A stretch of 11,108 bases of DNA, taken from positions 1-11,108 of the forward strand of contig DAOVJK010000077.1 in assembly GCA_030673265.1 (NCBI GenBank). The letters run 5' to 3'. The position numbers and the translations under genes are program-made. This DNA comes from Pseudomonadota bacterium. GTDB taxonomy: Bacteria; Desulfobacterota; Desulfobulbia; Desulfobulbales; JAGXFP01. The notes below the pieces were generated by a model that made no database searches, had not been told where the DNA came from, and worked only from the letters and a program-made list of their open reading frames with translations. This document shows, one piece after another, positions 1-6,648 of the stretch. Every line of letters begins with the position of its first letter. Within the stretch, counting starts at the first letter, position 1.

Positions 1-16
1 AGTTTGTAGCAAATGA

Positions 17-249
17 AATACATGGTTTGTTTTTCAGATAGCGCAGACTTCGAAACTACTCACCCTGCGGGTCAGCCGATATCCGTATAGCACCCCTCAG
101 GGGGGTATTGTCCAGAATCTGCTGTATAAGGCTTTCAGCATGCTAACGTATCGGAGTCTCCCTCTGGCCGCCTACCTGCTGAAAACATCATACTTTGCCT
201 ATCGAGCGTTTCGCAATCGGGCATCTCGACAGGTGAAATATGCCGGCTA
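17..249 (+). pseudogene. C-terminal remnant of an unrecognised gene, probably frameshifted
   Basis: An open frame of 77 codons runs from base 17 to a TAA at 247-249. It has no ATG until base 140, and it is preceded in frame by a TGA at 14-16. The protein has a varied, protein-like composition (for example LLTLRVSRYPYSTPQGG, then a hydrophobic stretch around LPLAAYLL and a basic end RAFRNRASRQVKYAG). Another frame is open from the window edge (base 3) to a TAG at 39-41. The two frames can be joined across the run of five T at 31-35, so one explanation is a gene entering from the left that lost frame there. I do not recognise the family. An alternative is a short 36-aa gene from the ATG at 140, but I see no good ribosome binding site for it. 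Confidence 0.35.
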
Positions 250-301
250 ATCATCGTTATAGGACCAGCAGGGGGTGTCCTAAGCAATTACCTGCATGAT
301 T

Positions 302-1861
302 TCAGCTAGTTGGCTTGCTGCGACCCCACGGGATCGCAGGCCAATAAGTCCGGTAGAGCGCATCCAATATATAAATGGTGATGGGGACTGCCAGTAACCA
401 TGAACAGAGGTGGAAATAAACGATGAGTTCCCGGGAAAAATGGGAGCTGACAAAAGGCTGTAGGAAAATCAGGGCCAGCAGCATCCCGAAACCGATAAGC
501 AGAGCCGGAATTTGAAAATATTTGTAAAGCTTGTGTTTAAGTGAGTTGGAGTGGCTGATAAAATCAAGCTTGCTGTACATAAGCAGTGAGATCAGAACAA
601 TTGAGCATGACAACAGGTAGATGTTCTCAAAAAAGGTAAAGGCCACCAATACGGCAACAGCACCGGTTGGCGATGGCATCCCGACGAAATCGCCTTTGAT
701 GCTCTGGTCCTCCTTTTGTTCGGCCAGTTTGGTGAAATATGCCAGCCGCAGATGGACATAGAGGAAATAGACAATGGCAAGCACGATACCCAGATGCGAC
801 AGGGCGCCCTTAAGTTCTGAAAAGCGCAGATAGATGATAACCGCGGTGGCCAGGCCAAAGGTGGAAAGATCAGTAGACGAATCAAGACTGGCCCCGAAGT
901 CCGAGTGGGCCTTTAATTTTCTGGCAATGGGACCGTCAACGGCATCGCAGAGTGCGGCCGACAGAACCCAGAAAAGCACGACAAAGGAACGGTGCTGGAC
1001 CTCGACTTCCGGCATGGCAAAAAACACCGCCGTAACCCCGCAAAGATAATTGCCGAGGGTAAAGAAATTGGGGATCAAGACAATATACCACGCCTTGTTT
1101 GATTCTTGCCGTTGGGATTGGCTAAAGGCATTGACATAGGAAAATGAACGAAAAAACGGAAACAGGGATATAACCGTACAGAAACATAAAAGGATGGTGG
1201 CCCACAACATCATATTGTCCGGGAAGGCCTGGGCAATAACCTCAAGAATGATGGTGCCGGGCAAAATATCAACCCGTAGCAGAAAAATATAGAGCACGGT
1301 AAACTGGACTCCGGCCTTGATCTTGCCCATCCATTGGGCGCTGACATCTTCGCCCCGGCGTTTGAGGCGAATCCGCTGCAACATACTGATGATCTCGCGG
1401 CCAAAGATGATCGCCACCCCCCACCAGCGGAAATCACCATAAAGATAGGCAGTAACCGCAAGACAAAAGGTGACCCATTTGTCGGCGGCTGGATCAAGGG
1501 CCTTGCCGTCTTCGGTAACGGCATGCCATTTACGGGCAAATTTGCCATCAAGATTGTCCATGATGCAGACCAGGGCAAAGGCAAGGTGAAAGCTGAAATT
1601 TGCCAGGGGATTATGTAAGGCATCAAAGTAATGGACACAGAACAGCCAGAGGCCAAGCGGAAAACGCAGCAGGGACAGGATATTGGGAATCAGCCGGGTA
1701 TAACGACCGAACAAAGGATGGACGTCATCTTCAGGCTGCTTTTTTTTAGGGCCAAGCAGGATTACGGTTGTCAGATAAAGAGTGACAACGACCAGAACCA
1801 GGTTCGTCATCCCCTGAAAGGCAAAATTATTGAGATAGAATTGCAGGGCTTTATCAAACAT
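302..1861 (-). CDS. Tandem CDP-alcohol phosphatidyltransferase (PgsA-like plus PssA-like fusion)
   Basis: This is a predicted integral membrane enzyme of phospholipid head-group synthesis, with two complete family signatures D-x2-DG-x2-AR-x8-G-x3-D-x3-D in one 519-residue chain. The first is at residues 102-127 (D102, D105, G106, A109, R110, G119, D123, D127); the second is at 306-331 (D306, D309, G310, A313, R314, G323, D327, D331). Both are intact. Around the first, PNILSLLRFPLG (59-70), GRE (154-156) and GKIKAG (179-184) resemble PgsA, which makes phosphatidylglycerophosphate from CDP-diacylglycerol and glycerol-3-phosphate. Around the second, PNFFTLGNYLCG (264-275) and GMPSPTGA (394-401) resemble PssA, which makes phosphatidylserine. 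A usual single-domain member has about 180-260 residues, so this is about two copies. Multiple hydrophobic helices surround both motifs. The start ATG has no strong ribosome binding site. The family is certain; substrate assignment of each half is inference. Confidence 0.9.
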   Translation of the reverse strand: MFDKALQFYLNNFAFQGMTNLVLVVVTLYLTTVILLGPKKKQPEDDVHPLFGRYTRLIPNILSLLRFPLGLWLFCVHYFDALHNPLANFSFHLAFALVCIMDNLDGKFARKWHAVTEDGKALDPAADKWVTFCLAVTAYLYGDFRWWGVAIIFGREIISMLQRIRLKRRGEDVSAQWMGKIKAGVQFTVLYIFLLRVDILPGTIILEVIAQAFPDNMMLWATILLCFCTVISLFPFFRSFSYVNAFSQSQRQESNKAWYIVLIPNFFTLGNYLCGVTAVFFAMPEVEVQHRSFVVLFWVLSAALCDAVDGPIARKLKAHSDFGASLDSSTDLSTFGLATAVIIYLRFSELKGALSHLGIVLAIVYFLYVHLRLAYFTKLAEQKEDQSIKGDFVGMPSPTGAVAVLVAFTFFENIYLLSCSIVLISLLMYSKLDFISHSNSLKHKLYKYFQIPALLIGFGMLLALIFLQPFVSSHFSRELIVYFHLCSWLLAVPITIYILDALYRTYWPAIPWGRSKPTS

Positions 1862-1930
1862 TGATTACCATAGAAAAAGGTTTGTAATTTAGTCCTTAGC
1901 AATTGCGAGCTAAAAACTTTATGGCTCTAA

Positions 1931-1959
1931 CCTATATCAACCAGAAGGTTTCCACGCAA
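1931..1959 (-). promoter_or_regulatory. Possible promoter for the phosphatidyltransferase fusion gene
   Basis: Read on the - strand, TTGCGT (1954-1959) and TATAGG (1931-1936) are separated by 17 bp, about 70 bp upstream of the start codon. The match to the sigma70 consensus is partial. A small 5-bp inverted repeat (TTAGC/GCTAA, 1896-1900 and 1909-1913) lies in the resulting leader. Confidence 0.3.
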
Positions 1960-2133
1960 TATTTGATTTGCCTGCGAAGTAAAATGCCTCAATTTGGGAG
2001 ATAATCAGGACGAAGCCTGGCGATAGTCAAGCAAGGATTCCCCCCTTTGCCATGACCACTTCTCGGCACTGCCAGGCGCACCGTAAAGCCGTTCCTTTGC
2101 ATATGATCAGTTACGCTACTCCGAGCCATATCG

Positions 2134-3537
2134 CTATTTCTGATCGGCATTGATTGCCAGCGGTTGCCCAAAGACCCAGACTGGAAAGGTTCGGCCCTTA
2201 ATCTTGCCTTTTTTCAAATAGGCATAGGCCTTGGCGACCAGACTATGCTCAATGGCGACATAGCTCTGCCGGGCATAGATATCTATTTTACCGACATATT
2301 TACCTGCAATCCCTGCGTCACCGGTGAGGGCGCCGAGAATATCCCCCGGCCGCAACTTGTCCTTTTTGCCCCCTTCCAGAACAATGGTACGGTTGGGCGG
2401 GACCAGGGTGAAATCTGCGACCTCGTTTAAGCTGTCAATGGCTGCAAACCGGCGGGTTTCATTGCGATACCCTGCCATTGCCGGGGCCTGCCGGGTGGTG
2501 AAGAGCGTCACGGCCAGGCCCTCTTTACCCGCCCGTCCGGTTCTGCCAATCCGGTGGGTATAGGTCACTTCATCCTGGGGCAGGTCAAAATTAACCACCA
2601 TCTCGAGTTCTTTGATATCAAGCCCTCGCGCCGCCACATCCGTGCCAATCAGCACCGAGCAACTTTTGTTGGCAAAGCGCACCAGGACATCGGTTCGTTC
2701 ATACTGTTCCAGGTCGCCATGAATAGCGAGGGCAGAAATGCCGGCCGCCGACAAATCGGCCGCAAGATCGTCGACCTGGACCTTGGTATTGCAGAAAACC
2801 AGGATGTTTTGCGGTTGGTGATGGGCAATGGCCTTGATGAGCATGGCGAGTTTATCATGGTGGCCCACGTCATAGAAATATTCGGTAATCTTGTTTGCTT
2901 GTTCGGCCGCTATGGTCTGAATATTGAGCGCGTTCTTTTGAATGGCCGAACTTAAAGCCATGATCCTGGCGGGATAGGTTGCTGAAAAAAGCAGGGTTTG
3001 CCGCTTTGGTGGCGCATGGCCAATTACCCGCTTGATTTCGTCAATAAAGCCCATGTCGAGCATCCGATCGGCTTCGTCCAGGACCAGGGTGTCCAGATCT
3101 GCCAGGGAAAGATACTTTTTATCCAGATGTTGTAATACCCGCCCGGGAGTTCCCACCACGATATGCGCTCCATGCAGTAACGAGCCATATTGCGGGCCAA
3201 AGGCTGCGCCACCGCAGAGGGTCAGAATCTTAACATTGTGGGTAGTCCGGGCCAGACGACGGAGTTCTTTGGTGACCTGATCAGCCAGTTCCCGGGTGGG
3301 GCACAGAATAAGCGATTGGACTCTGAATTTCTTAACATCAAGTTTGTTGAGGAGGCCAATGCCAAAGGCGGCTGTTTTACCGCTGCCCGTCTTGGCCTGG
3401 GCAATAACATCACAGTTTTTCAGAATATGGGGCAGACTTTCGGCCTGCACCGGTGTCATGGCATTAAAGCCAAGTTCCTTGAGGTTATGGAGCATCTCCT
3501 TGGCTAGGGGCAGGCATGAGAAATCAGGGTTATTCAT
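2134..3537 (-). CDS. dbpA: ATP-dependent RNA helicase DbpA
   Basis: This is a DEAD-box helicase that acts in large ribosomal subunit assembly; the known DbpA binds hairpin 92 of 23S rRNA through its C-terminal domain. The 467 residues are close to the E. coli length (457). The motifs are in order: Q motif near 24-31 (FNAMTPVQ), Walker A AKTGSGKT (48-55), PTRELA (80-85), GG (109-110), TPGR (130-133), DEAD (154-157), SAT (185-187), VFCNT (247-251), the TDVAARGLD block (299-307), and HRIGRTGR (328-335). Residues from about 383 to 455 (PNRTIVLEGGKKDKLRPGDI onward) match the DbpA-specific RNA-binding domain, which separates it from RhlE, SrmB and CsdA. The start at 3537 fits the family start (MNNPDFSCLPL). 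The gene lies 272 bp upstream of the phosphatidyltransferase gene on the same strand, too far to imply coupling. Confidence 0.95.
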   Translation of the reverse strand: MNNPDFSCLPLAKEMLHNLKELGFNAMTPVQAESLPHILKNCDVIAQAKTGSGKTAAFGIGLLNKLDVKKFRVQSLILCPTRELADQVTKELRRLARTTHNVKILTLCGGAAFGPQYGSLLHGAHIVVGTPGRVLQHLDKKYLSLADLDTLVLDEADRMLDMGFIDEIKRVIGHAPPKRQTLLFSATYPARIMALSSAIQKNALNIQTIAAEQANKITEYFYDVGHHDKLAMLIKAIAHHQPQNILVFCNTKVQVDDLAADLSAAGISALAIHGDLEQYERTDVLVRFANKSCSVLIGTDVAARGLDIKELEMVVNFDLPQDEVTYTHRIGRTGRAGKEGLAVTLFTTRQAPAMAGYRNETRRFAAIDSLNEVADFTLVPPNRTIVLEGGKKDKLRPGDILGALTGDAGIAGKYVGKIDIYARQSYVAIEHSLVAKAYAYLKKGKIKGRTFPVWVFGQPLAINADQK

Positions 3538-3701
3538 AGTTGGTCTTTTGTACTCATAGAAGGTGAATGGTTATCTTGTTGGAGTTGGCCACAGGTGATC
3601 CCGGACTTAAAAACCGCCAAAAGAAAAGGGGGTCAGTCTGCTCTAAGCTTAGCTCTGAGTGGGGGGCCAGAAAAAGATTAGGTGGCACTTGCAAAGGATG
3701 G

Positions 3702-3744
3702 ACCACTGGGGGAGCTGGTGACTTTCGAGGGATTGCCCAGTGGT
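3702..3744 (-). repeat. 9-bp perfect inverted repeat in the dbpA leader
   Basis: ACCACTGGG (3702-3710) and CCCAGTGGT (3736-3744) are exact inverted copies separated by 25 bp. In the dbpA leader RNA they can form a stable stem. There is no T-run after the stem on either strand, so it is not a standard terminator. Confidence 0.6.
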
Positions 3745-3761
3745 TATCATCCCGCATAAAT

Positions 3762-3790
3762 AACATAATATCATCAAGTTAACAAGTCAA
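3762..3790 (-). promoter_or_regulatory. Likely sigma70 promoter of dbpA
   Basis: On the - strand, TTGACT (3785-3790) and TATGTT (3762-3767) are separated by 17 bp. A start point near 3755 would give dbpA an untranslated leader of about 220 nt. No other good promoter was seen closer to the gene. Confidence 0.5.
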
Positions 3791-3985
3791 ACTACGTCCC
3801 GTCAGGTGCTCTCAGCTGGGAGCAACAGCCTGCAAAAGGCCACGGCAGATTTGCCCAGATATATATCTGTTGTTGGACAAATATGTTAAGCTGTTAAGCT
3901 TGGTTTGACCCCGAGCTGACCATTGACTAGAGCCGATTTTTAAGTAAAATAAATTAATTTCAAGCAGTTAACCTGGTAGATCCCA

Positions 3986-4676
3986 TTGACACATATTCAT
4001 CGTCTCGTTCAGCCCGGTTCCGAGGAGGGGCACCTCTTGTCTGACTCGGGCCAGCCCCTCACCCCTCCTCCGGATTGGGTCTTTCTGCCCGCAGGGGACG
4101 CGGGAATCACCCGCAGGATCAAGGCAAAGGGGCCGACCTGGGTTGTCCAGGTTAAAAAAGGCCGGAGACTGATTACAAAAGGGATCTGGGCCAATAAGGC
4201 GGATATCCTGGCCGCCCAGGAAGAGGTGGCGGCCCAGAGAGCAACCCCGGCCTATGCCCGGAAAAGGAGTCGTGAGCTGGCCCGGCGCGAGGCCAAACAC
4301 CAGGCTTACGAACGGGAGTTCTTTGCCGAGGTGGTCGCTTTTCTGGCCTTTGCTGAGTGAGCGCTATCAACCCGAGGCGCATCTTCTGGCCGAAAAAGTT
4401 ACTTGCCATGCAACCCCGGTGGGCAGTGGCACAGTGGCAAGAACCGAACGAATCCCGGTGGCCCGGCGAGCCGAGGCCGCAGTCATTGCCTGGATGCGCC
4501 ATGCAACCACGGCCTACGATGCGATGCGCATTGCCCGGGTAAAGGGGAGAAGAAGAGAGATCCGCAGAGAGCTCGCCGCAAAATCCGTCGAACTGCTGCA
4601 GGCCTATCGCCAGGGGCGAGAGGTCGCTGAAAACTGCCCTCTTAACAAGGCCTTAAGTTTGCTATCGGATAATTAA
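3986..4676 (+). pseudogene. DUF2293 protein, disrupted by a 4-bp tandem duplication
   Basis: Two frames together encode one DUF2293-family protein of unknown function. The upstream frame runs from a TTG at 3986 (124 aa) to a TGA at 4358-4360. It contains GDAGITRRIKAKGPTWVVQ, KKGRRLITKGIWA and a charged helical stretch ending FFAEVVAFLAFAE. The downstream frame continues immediately with RYQPEAHLLAEKV, then GSGTVART.RIPVARRAEAAV and IAWMRHATTAYDAM, the core DUF2293 segment, and a basic tail to TAA at 4674-4676. At 4354-4361 the bases TGAGTGAG are a tandem duplication. Removing one TGAG joins the halves as AFAE-RYQP and restores a 228-aa protein. No other stop interrupts either half, so the lesion looks recent, or it could be a sequencing or assembly error. 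The TTG start follows an in-frame TAG at 3977-3979; no clear ribosome binding site is seen. Confidence 0.8.
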
Positions 4677-4795
4677 CGTGGCCCTAACGAGGCTTGCGTT
4701 ATGGCAAGCGAATATCAGTAAGGAAGTCAAAACCATCGGTAAGAGTCAACCGCAGGCCAGACCCTGTGCCTCTTTTAAAGACGGTATAATCAATT

Positions 4796-4955
4796 AAACG
4801 TGTCCTCTTTGCGTGGCTAAGACCAACATGGATAGTCAGGGAATAAAAAAGTGGGCAAATTTGCCAGTCCCACAGATTAGCTGGGAACTATATACAACCA
4901 GGAGATAGACCCTCAAGGATTGCAAGCCCCGTAGTACATGCTACGGGACTTTTTC
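4796..4955 (+). ncRNA. Candidate small RNA between a TATAAT box and a terminator
   Basis: A perfect -10 box TATAAT lies at 4785-4790, although its -35 region is poor. About 165 nt downstream a strong rho-independent terminator ends at 4954. Between them are alternative pairings: GTGGG (4852-4856) with CCCAC (4869-4873), or TCCCA with TGGGA. A 26-codon frame from the ATG at 4828 is present but has no ribosome binding site. I do not recognise a known RNA family; the terminator may instead belong to the DUF2293 transcript. Confidence 0.25.
4928..4954 (+). terminator. Rho-independent terminator
   Basis: CCCGTAG (4928-4934) and CTACGGG (4941-4947) form a perfect 7-bp stem with loop TACATG, followed by AC and a run of five T. 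It insulates the downstream operon from transcription entering from the DUF2293 side. Confidence 0.7.
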
Positions 4956-5069
4956 ATGCCCATCATCAGAAAAAGGTAGAAAAAGTTGGGCGGGCCATTA
5001 AGCACATTCAACACCAGTCGCCGGGCGGGGAAAACTCATCGAGACCTTAAGTATTTAATTGATTACTTC

Positions 5070-5097
5070 TTGACATGGCGGACAAGCCCGTTATTTT
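5070..5097 (+). promoter_or_regulatory. Sigma70 promoter of the polyferredoxin operon
   Basis: A perfect -35 TTGACA (5070-5075) is followed after 16 bp by TATTTT (5092-5097). The first gene starts 39 bp downstream of the -10 box. The promoter sits directly before the 14-bp palindrome. Confidence 0.65.
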
Positions 5098-5098
5098 G

Positions 5099-5112
5099 TG
5101 TGCATATGCACA
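5099..5112. promoter_or_regulatory. 14-bp palindromic operator-like site
   Basis: TGTGCATATGCACA is an exact palindrome that begins one base after the -10 box and covers the expected transcription start. A dimeric repressor binding there would block the promoter. The half-sites are TGTG/CACA like CRP/FNR sites, but the spacing (14 bp in total) is shorter than the 16-bp CRP site, so the regulator family is unknown. No regulator gene is adjacent. Confidence 0.55.
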
Positions 5113-5135
5113 AAACCATTCGAGGTGGAAACGGG

Positions 5136-5315
5136 ATGCGCGATAAATTCTCTAAATTGTTCTGGGTGGTTCTGCTGGTGATCAGCTCTTTTTTGCTGGG
5201 GTACTACCTGAAACCAAGCGGATCATCGCGAGCGATGATGATCGGTGGCAAAGGCAGCCCTGCCGGCAGCAGACCGGCCCCGCCCCTTAATTTCCGCCCC
5301 TCACTGCGGCGGTGA
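5136..5315 (+). CDS. Small single-pass membrane protein (59 aa), function unknown
   Basis: The ATG at 5136 is preceded by GAGGTGG with suitable spacing, which favours it over the longer in-frame extension reaching to 4986, most of which lies upstream of the promoter. The protein has a short basic N-terminus (MRDKFSK), one hydrophobic helix (about residues 8-25, LFWVVLLVISSFLLGYYL), and a Gly/Ser/Pro/Arg-rich tail that ends in FRPSLRR. It is the first gene of the operon. Its TGA (5313-5315) lies within the GGTGAG sequence that serves as ribosome binding site for the polyferredoxin gene, so the two are probably translationally coupled. I do not recognise a family. Its helix and position suggest a membrane partner of the polyferredoxin or the transporter; this is inference from context only. 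Confidence 0.65.
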   Translation: MRDKFSKLFWVVLLVISSFLLGYYLKPSGSSRAMMIGGKGSPAGSRPAPPLNFRPSLRR

Positions 5316-5322
5316 GCCAGGC

Positions 5323-6171
5323 ATGATAAAAAAACATAAATTCTCCGGTTGGTTGGGATGGCTCAAGCTCTTCACCGAGCGCCGCTTTGTCCAGCTGGGC
5401 GCCTTAGTCCTTGCCAATGCCTCGGTCCTTTCCTTCATGCGTTTCCTGCCCTGCGGTTATCTGCAATGCTCAAACTGCGCAATTTCGACCTTTTCCTGCC
5501 CCCTGATTCTGGTCCAGCGCGGGGCGGTCTTTCTGTCAATGGGCATGTTTGGCATGATGTCAGCCAAGATCATCGGCTCGGTGGCGGTGGGCTTGGCCGT
5601 GCTGGTGTTCTTCGGGGCCGCTGTCGGCGCCTGGGGCTGCGGCTGGCTCTGTCCCTTCGGCTTTATTCAGGATATGCTCCACAAGATACCAGTTCCCAAA
5701 TTTCATCTGCCTGGGTGGAGCGGCCATCTGCGGTTGCCGATCTTTCTGGGGTTAGTGGTTGCCGTACCATATCTGTCCCGGCGTCTGTTCTTCTGTGATC
5801 TCTGCCCACCCGGGGCCATCAACCGCCTGTGGCAACAGGTCGCCGGTATCCCCCTGTTCTTTAAAACCCCCGAAGGGCTCTGGGCGATGACCTCGCTGCT
5901 CATTCTGGCTGTCATTCTCTCCCTGGCCCTATTCACCTATCGGCCGTTTTGCGGACTATTCTGCCCTATCGGCGGCATCATGGGGCTGTTCAACAAGATC
6001 AGCGGGCTGCGCTTGGCGGTTGATCAGGACAAATGTATCGACTGCGGCCGTTGCAGTAAAGTCTGCCCCCAAGGGATCGACCCGGTTGCCACCCCGGCCC
6101 ACAGTCAATGTAACCGGTGTCTGCAGTGCACCGACAATTGCCGCTTTATAAATCTTGACCTGCGGCTGTAA
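5323..6171 (+). CDS. NapH-like membrane polyferredoxin (4Fe-4S)
   Basis: This 282-aa membrane protein has several hydrophobic helices and 18 cysteines in ordered groups. There is an N-terminal set C44, C49, C52, C59 (CGYLQCSNC region); two NapH/NosR-type motifs, CGWLCPFG (106-113) and CGLFCPIG (210-217); a related CDLCPPG (158-164); and two ferredoxin motifs CIDCGRCSKVCP (238-249) and CNRCLQCTDNC (263-273) that should carry 4Fe-4S clusters on the cytoplasmic side. NapH-type proteins move electrons between the quinone pool or cytoplasmic donors and a membrane or periplasmic partner. The ATG at 5323 was chosen over a GTG at 5245 because it directly precedes the basic/hydrophobic N-terminus and has GGTGAG upstream. 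No reductase subunit is adjacent, so the electron acceptor is unknown. Confidence 0.85.
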   Translation: MIKKHKFSGWLGWLKLFTERRFVQLGALVLANASVLSFMRFLPCGYLQCSNCAISTFSCPLILVQRGAVFLSMGMFGMMSAKIIGSVAVGLAVLVFFGAAVGAWGCGWLCPFGFIQDMLHKIPVPKFHLPGWSGHLRLPIFLGLVVAVPYLSRRLFFCDLCPPGAINRLWQQVAGIPLFFKTPEGLWAMTSLLILAVILSLALFTYRPFCGLFCPIGGIMGLFNKISGLRLAVDQDKCIDCGRCSKVCPQGIDPVATPAHSQCNRCLQCTDNCRFINLDLRL

Positions 6172-6205
6172 TAGATTCAGCAACATGTATTGGAGGAAAC
6201 CAGAC

Positions 6206-6616
6206 ATGCAAAATGAAACTCTATTAAAAATGGAAAGTGACAAACCGGTTGGCGCCTTTATCGAAGCCATGCGCCAAGAGGCCGCCCGACGCGGTTTCAT
6301 TATCCACAATGAGGACAAAATGGCAATGGCCCAAACCTTTGGCGGCCACGGAGTTGCAGTGGCGGAAGGATTTGATCTGCACATGATCCAGATCTGTAAG
6401 CCGGAAAAGGCGGCAAAGAGTCTGGCCGCCAACCCGGAGCGGGCGGTATTGATGCCGAAATTCATCATGGTCTTCACTGACTACAATAAGACTCAGATCC
6501 GTTTCCTCCAGTATGGCGAGGAGCAGATCCGAAATCTGCTGGAGGATGAGGTCTTCCCGGATTCCCTCGCCGCAACATATCAGGTGATCAGGCAGATGCT
6601 GGAAGCGGCAGCCTGA
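6206..6616 (+). CDS. DUF302 family protein
   Basis: A 136-aa soluble protein; the ATG at 6206 has a clear GGAGGAAA ribosome binding site. No signal peptide or membrane helix is seen. The central part, FDLHMIQICKPEKAAKSL followed by NPERAVLMPKFIMVF, matches the DUF302 pattern (a Cys-Pro-like CxPxxA segment, then a DP/NP and a LLPC-like strand). The second cysteine common in the LPC motif is replaced here by MPK. DUF302 proteins are small alpha/beta dimers, often encoded near sulfur, metal and redox genes; their role is poorly defined. The gene lies 34 bp after the polyferredoxin stop and 32 bp before the transporter. A longer reading from 6155 overlaps the previous gene and is unlikely. The family assignment rests on motif memory, not on a search. 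Confidence 0.7.
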   Translation: MQNETLLKMESDKPVGAFIEAMRQEAARRGFIIHNEDKMAMAQTFGGHGVAVAEGFDLHMIQICKPEKAAKSLAANPERAVLMPKFIMVFTDYNKTQIRFLQYGEEQIRNLLEDEVFPDSLAATYQVIRQMLEAAA

Positions 6617-6648
6617 AAAACAGAACAGGTCAATCGAGGAATTTCATC

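Larger units (their letters stand above)
3538..3985. other. Intergenic region between dbpA and the DUF2293 gene
   Basis: About 450 bp between divergent genes. It holds the dbpA promoter and leader hairpin described separately, a 10-bp palindrome CTAAGCTTAG (3643-3652), and an AT-rich stretch near 3940-3960. Short open frames on both strands (about 70 codons each) show no recognisable family and overlap each other, so they are not called. I see nothing else firm. Confidence 0.5.
4677..5069. other. Intergenic region upstream of the polyferredoxin operon
   Basis: About 390 bp with no convincing protein gene. It contains a TATAAT box (4785-4790), a palindrome GGCAAATTTGCC inside a possible - strand hairpin followed by six T (about 4846-4873), and a good + strand terminator (4928-4954). 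On the - strand a frame of about 60 codons ending at 4699 is open and protein-like, but it has no ATG start. Confidence 0.5.

Noticed and set aside
260..282. TAGGAC/GTCCTA 6-bp inverted repeat as a terminator
   Set aside because: There is no T-run on either side, so a rho-independent terminator is not supported.
1989..2171. 60-codon minus-strand frame overlapping the end of dbpA
   Set aside because: The protein is moderately protein-like, but there is no ribosome binding site and no known family, and part of it is only another frame of dbpA.
3567..3782. 71-codon frame on the + strand with AGAAGGTGA before its ATG
   Set aside because: The ribosome-site spacing is too short, it overlaps the dbpA promoter and leader, an equally long frame exists on the other strand, and no family is recognisable.
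4986..5135. N-terminal extension of the small membrane protein to 4986
   Set aside because: It would start upstream of the promoter and includes the operator; the ATG at 5136 has a good ribosome binding site and fits a membrane anchor.
5349..5798. 149-codon + strand frame inside the polyferredoxin gene
   Set aside because: It is out of frame with a gene that has strong Cys-motif evidence; the length reflects base composition.
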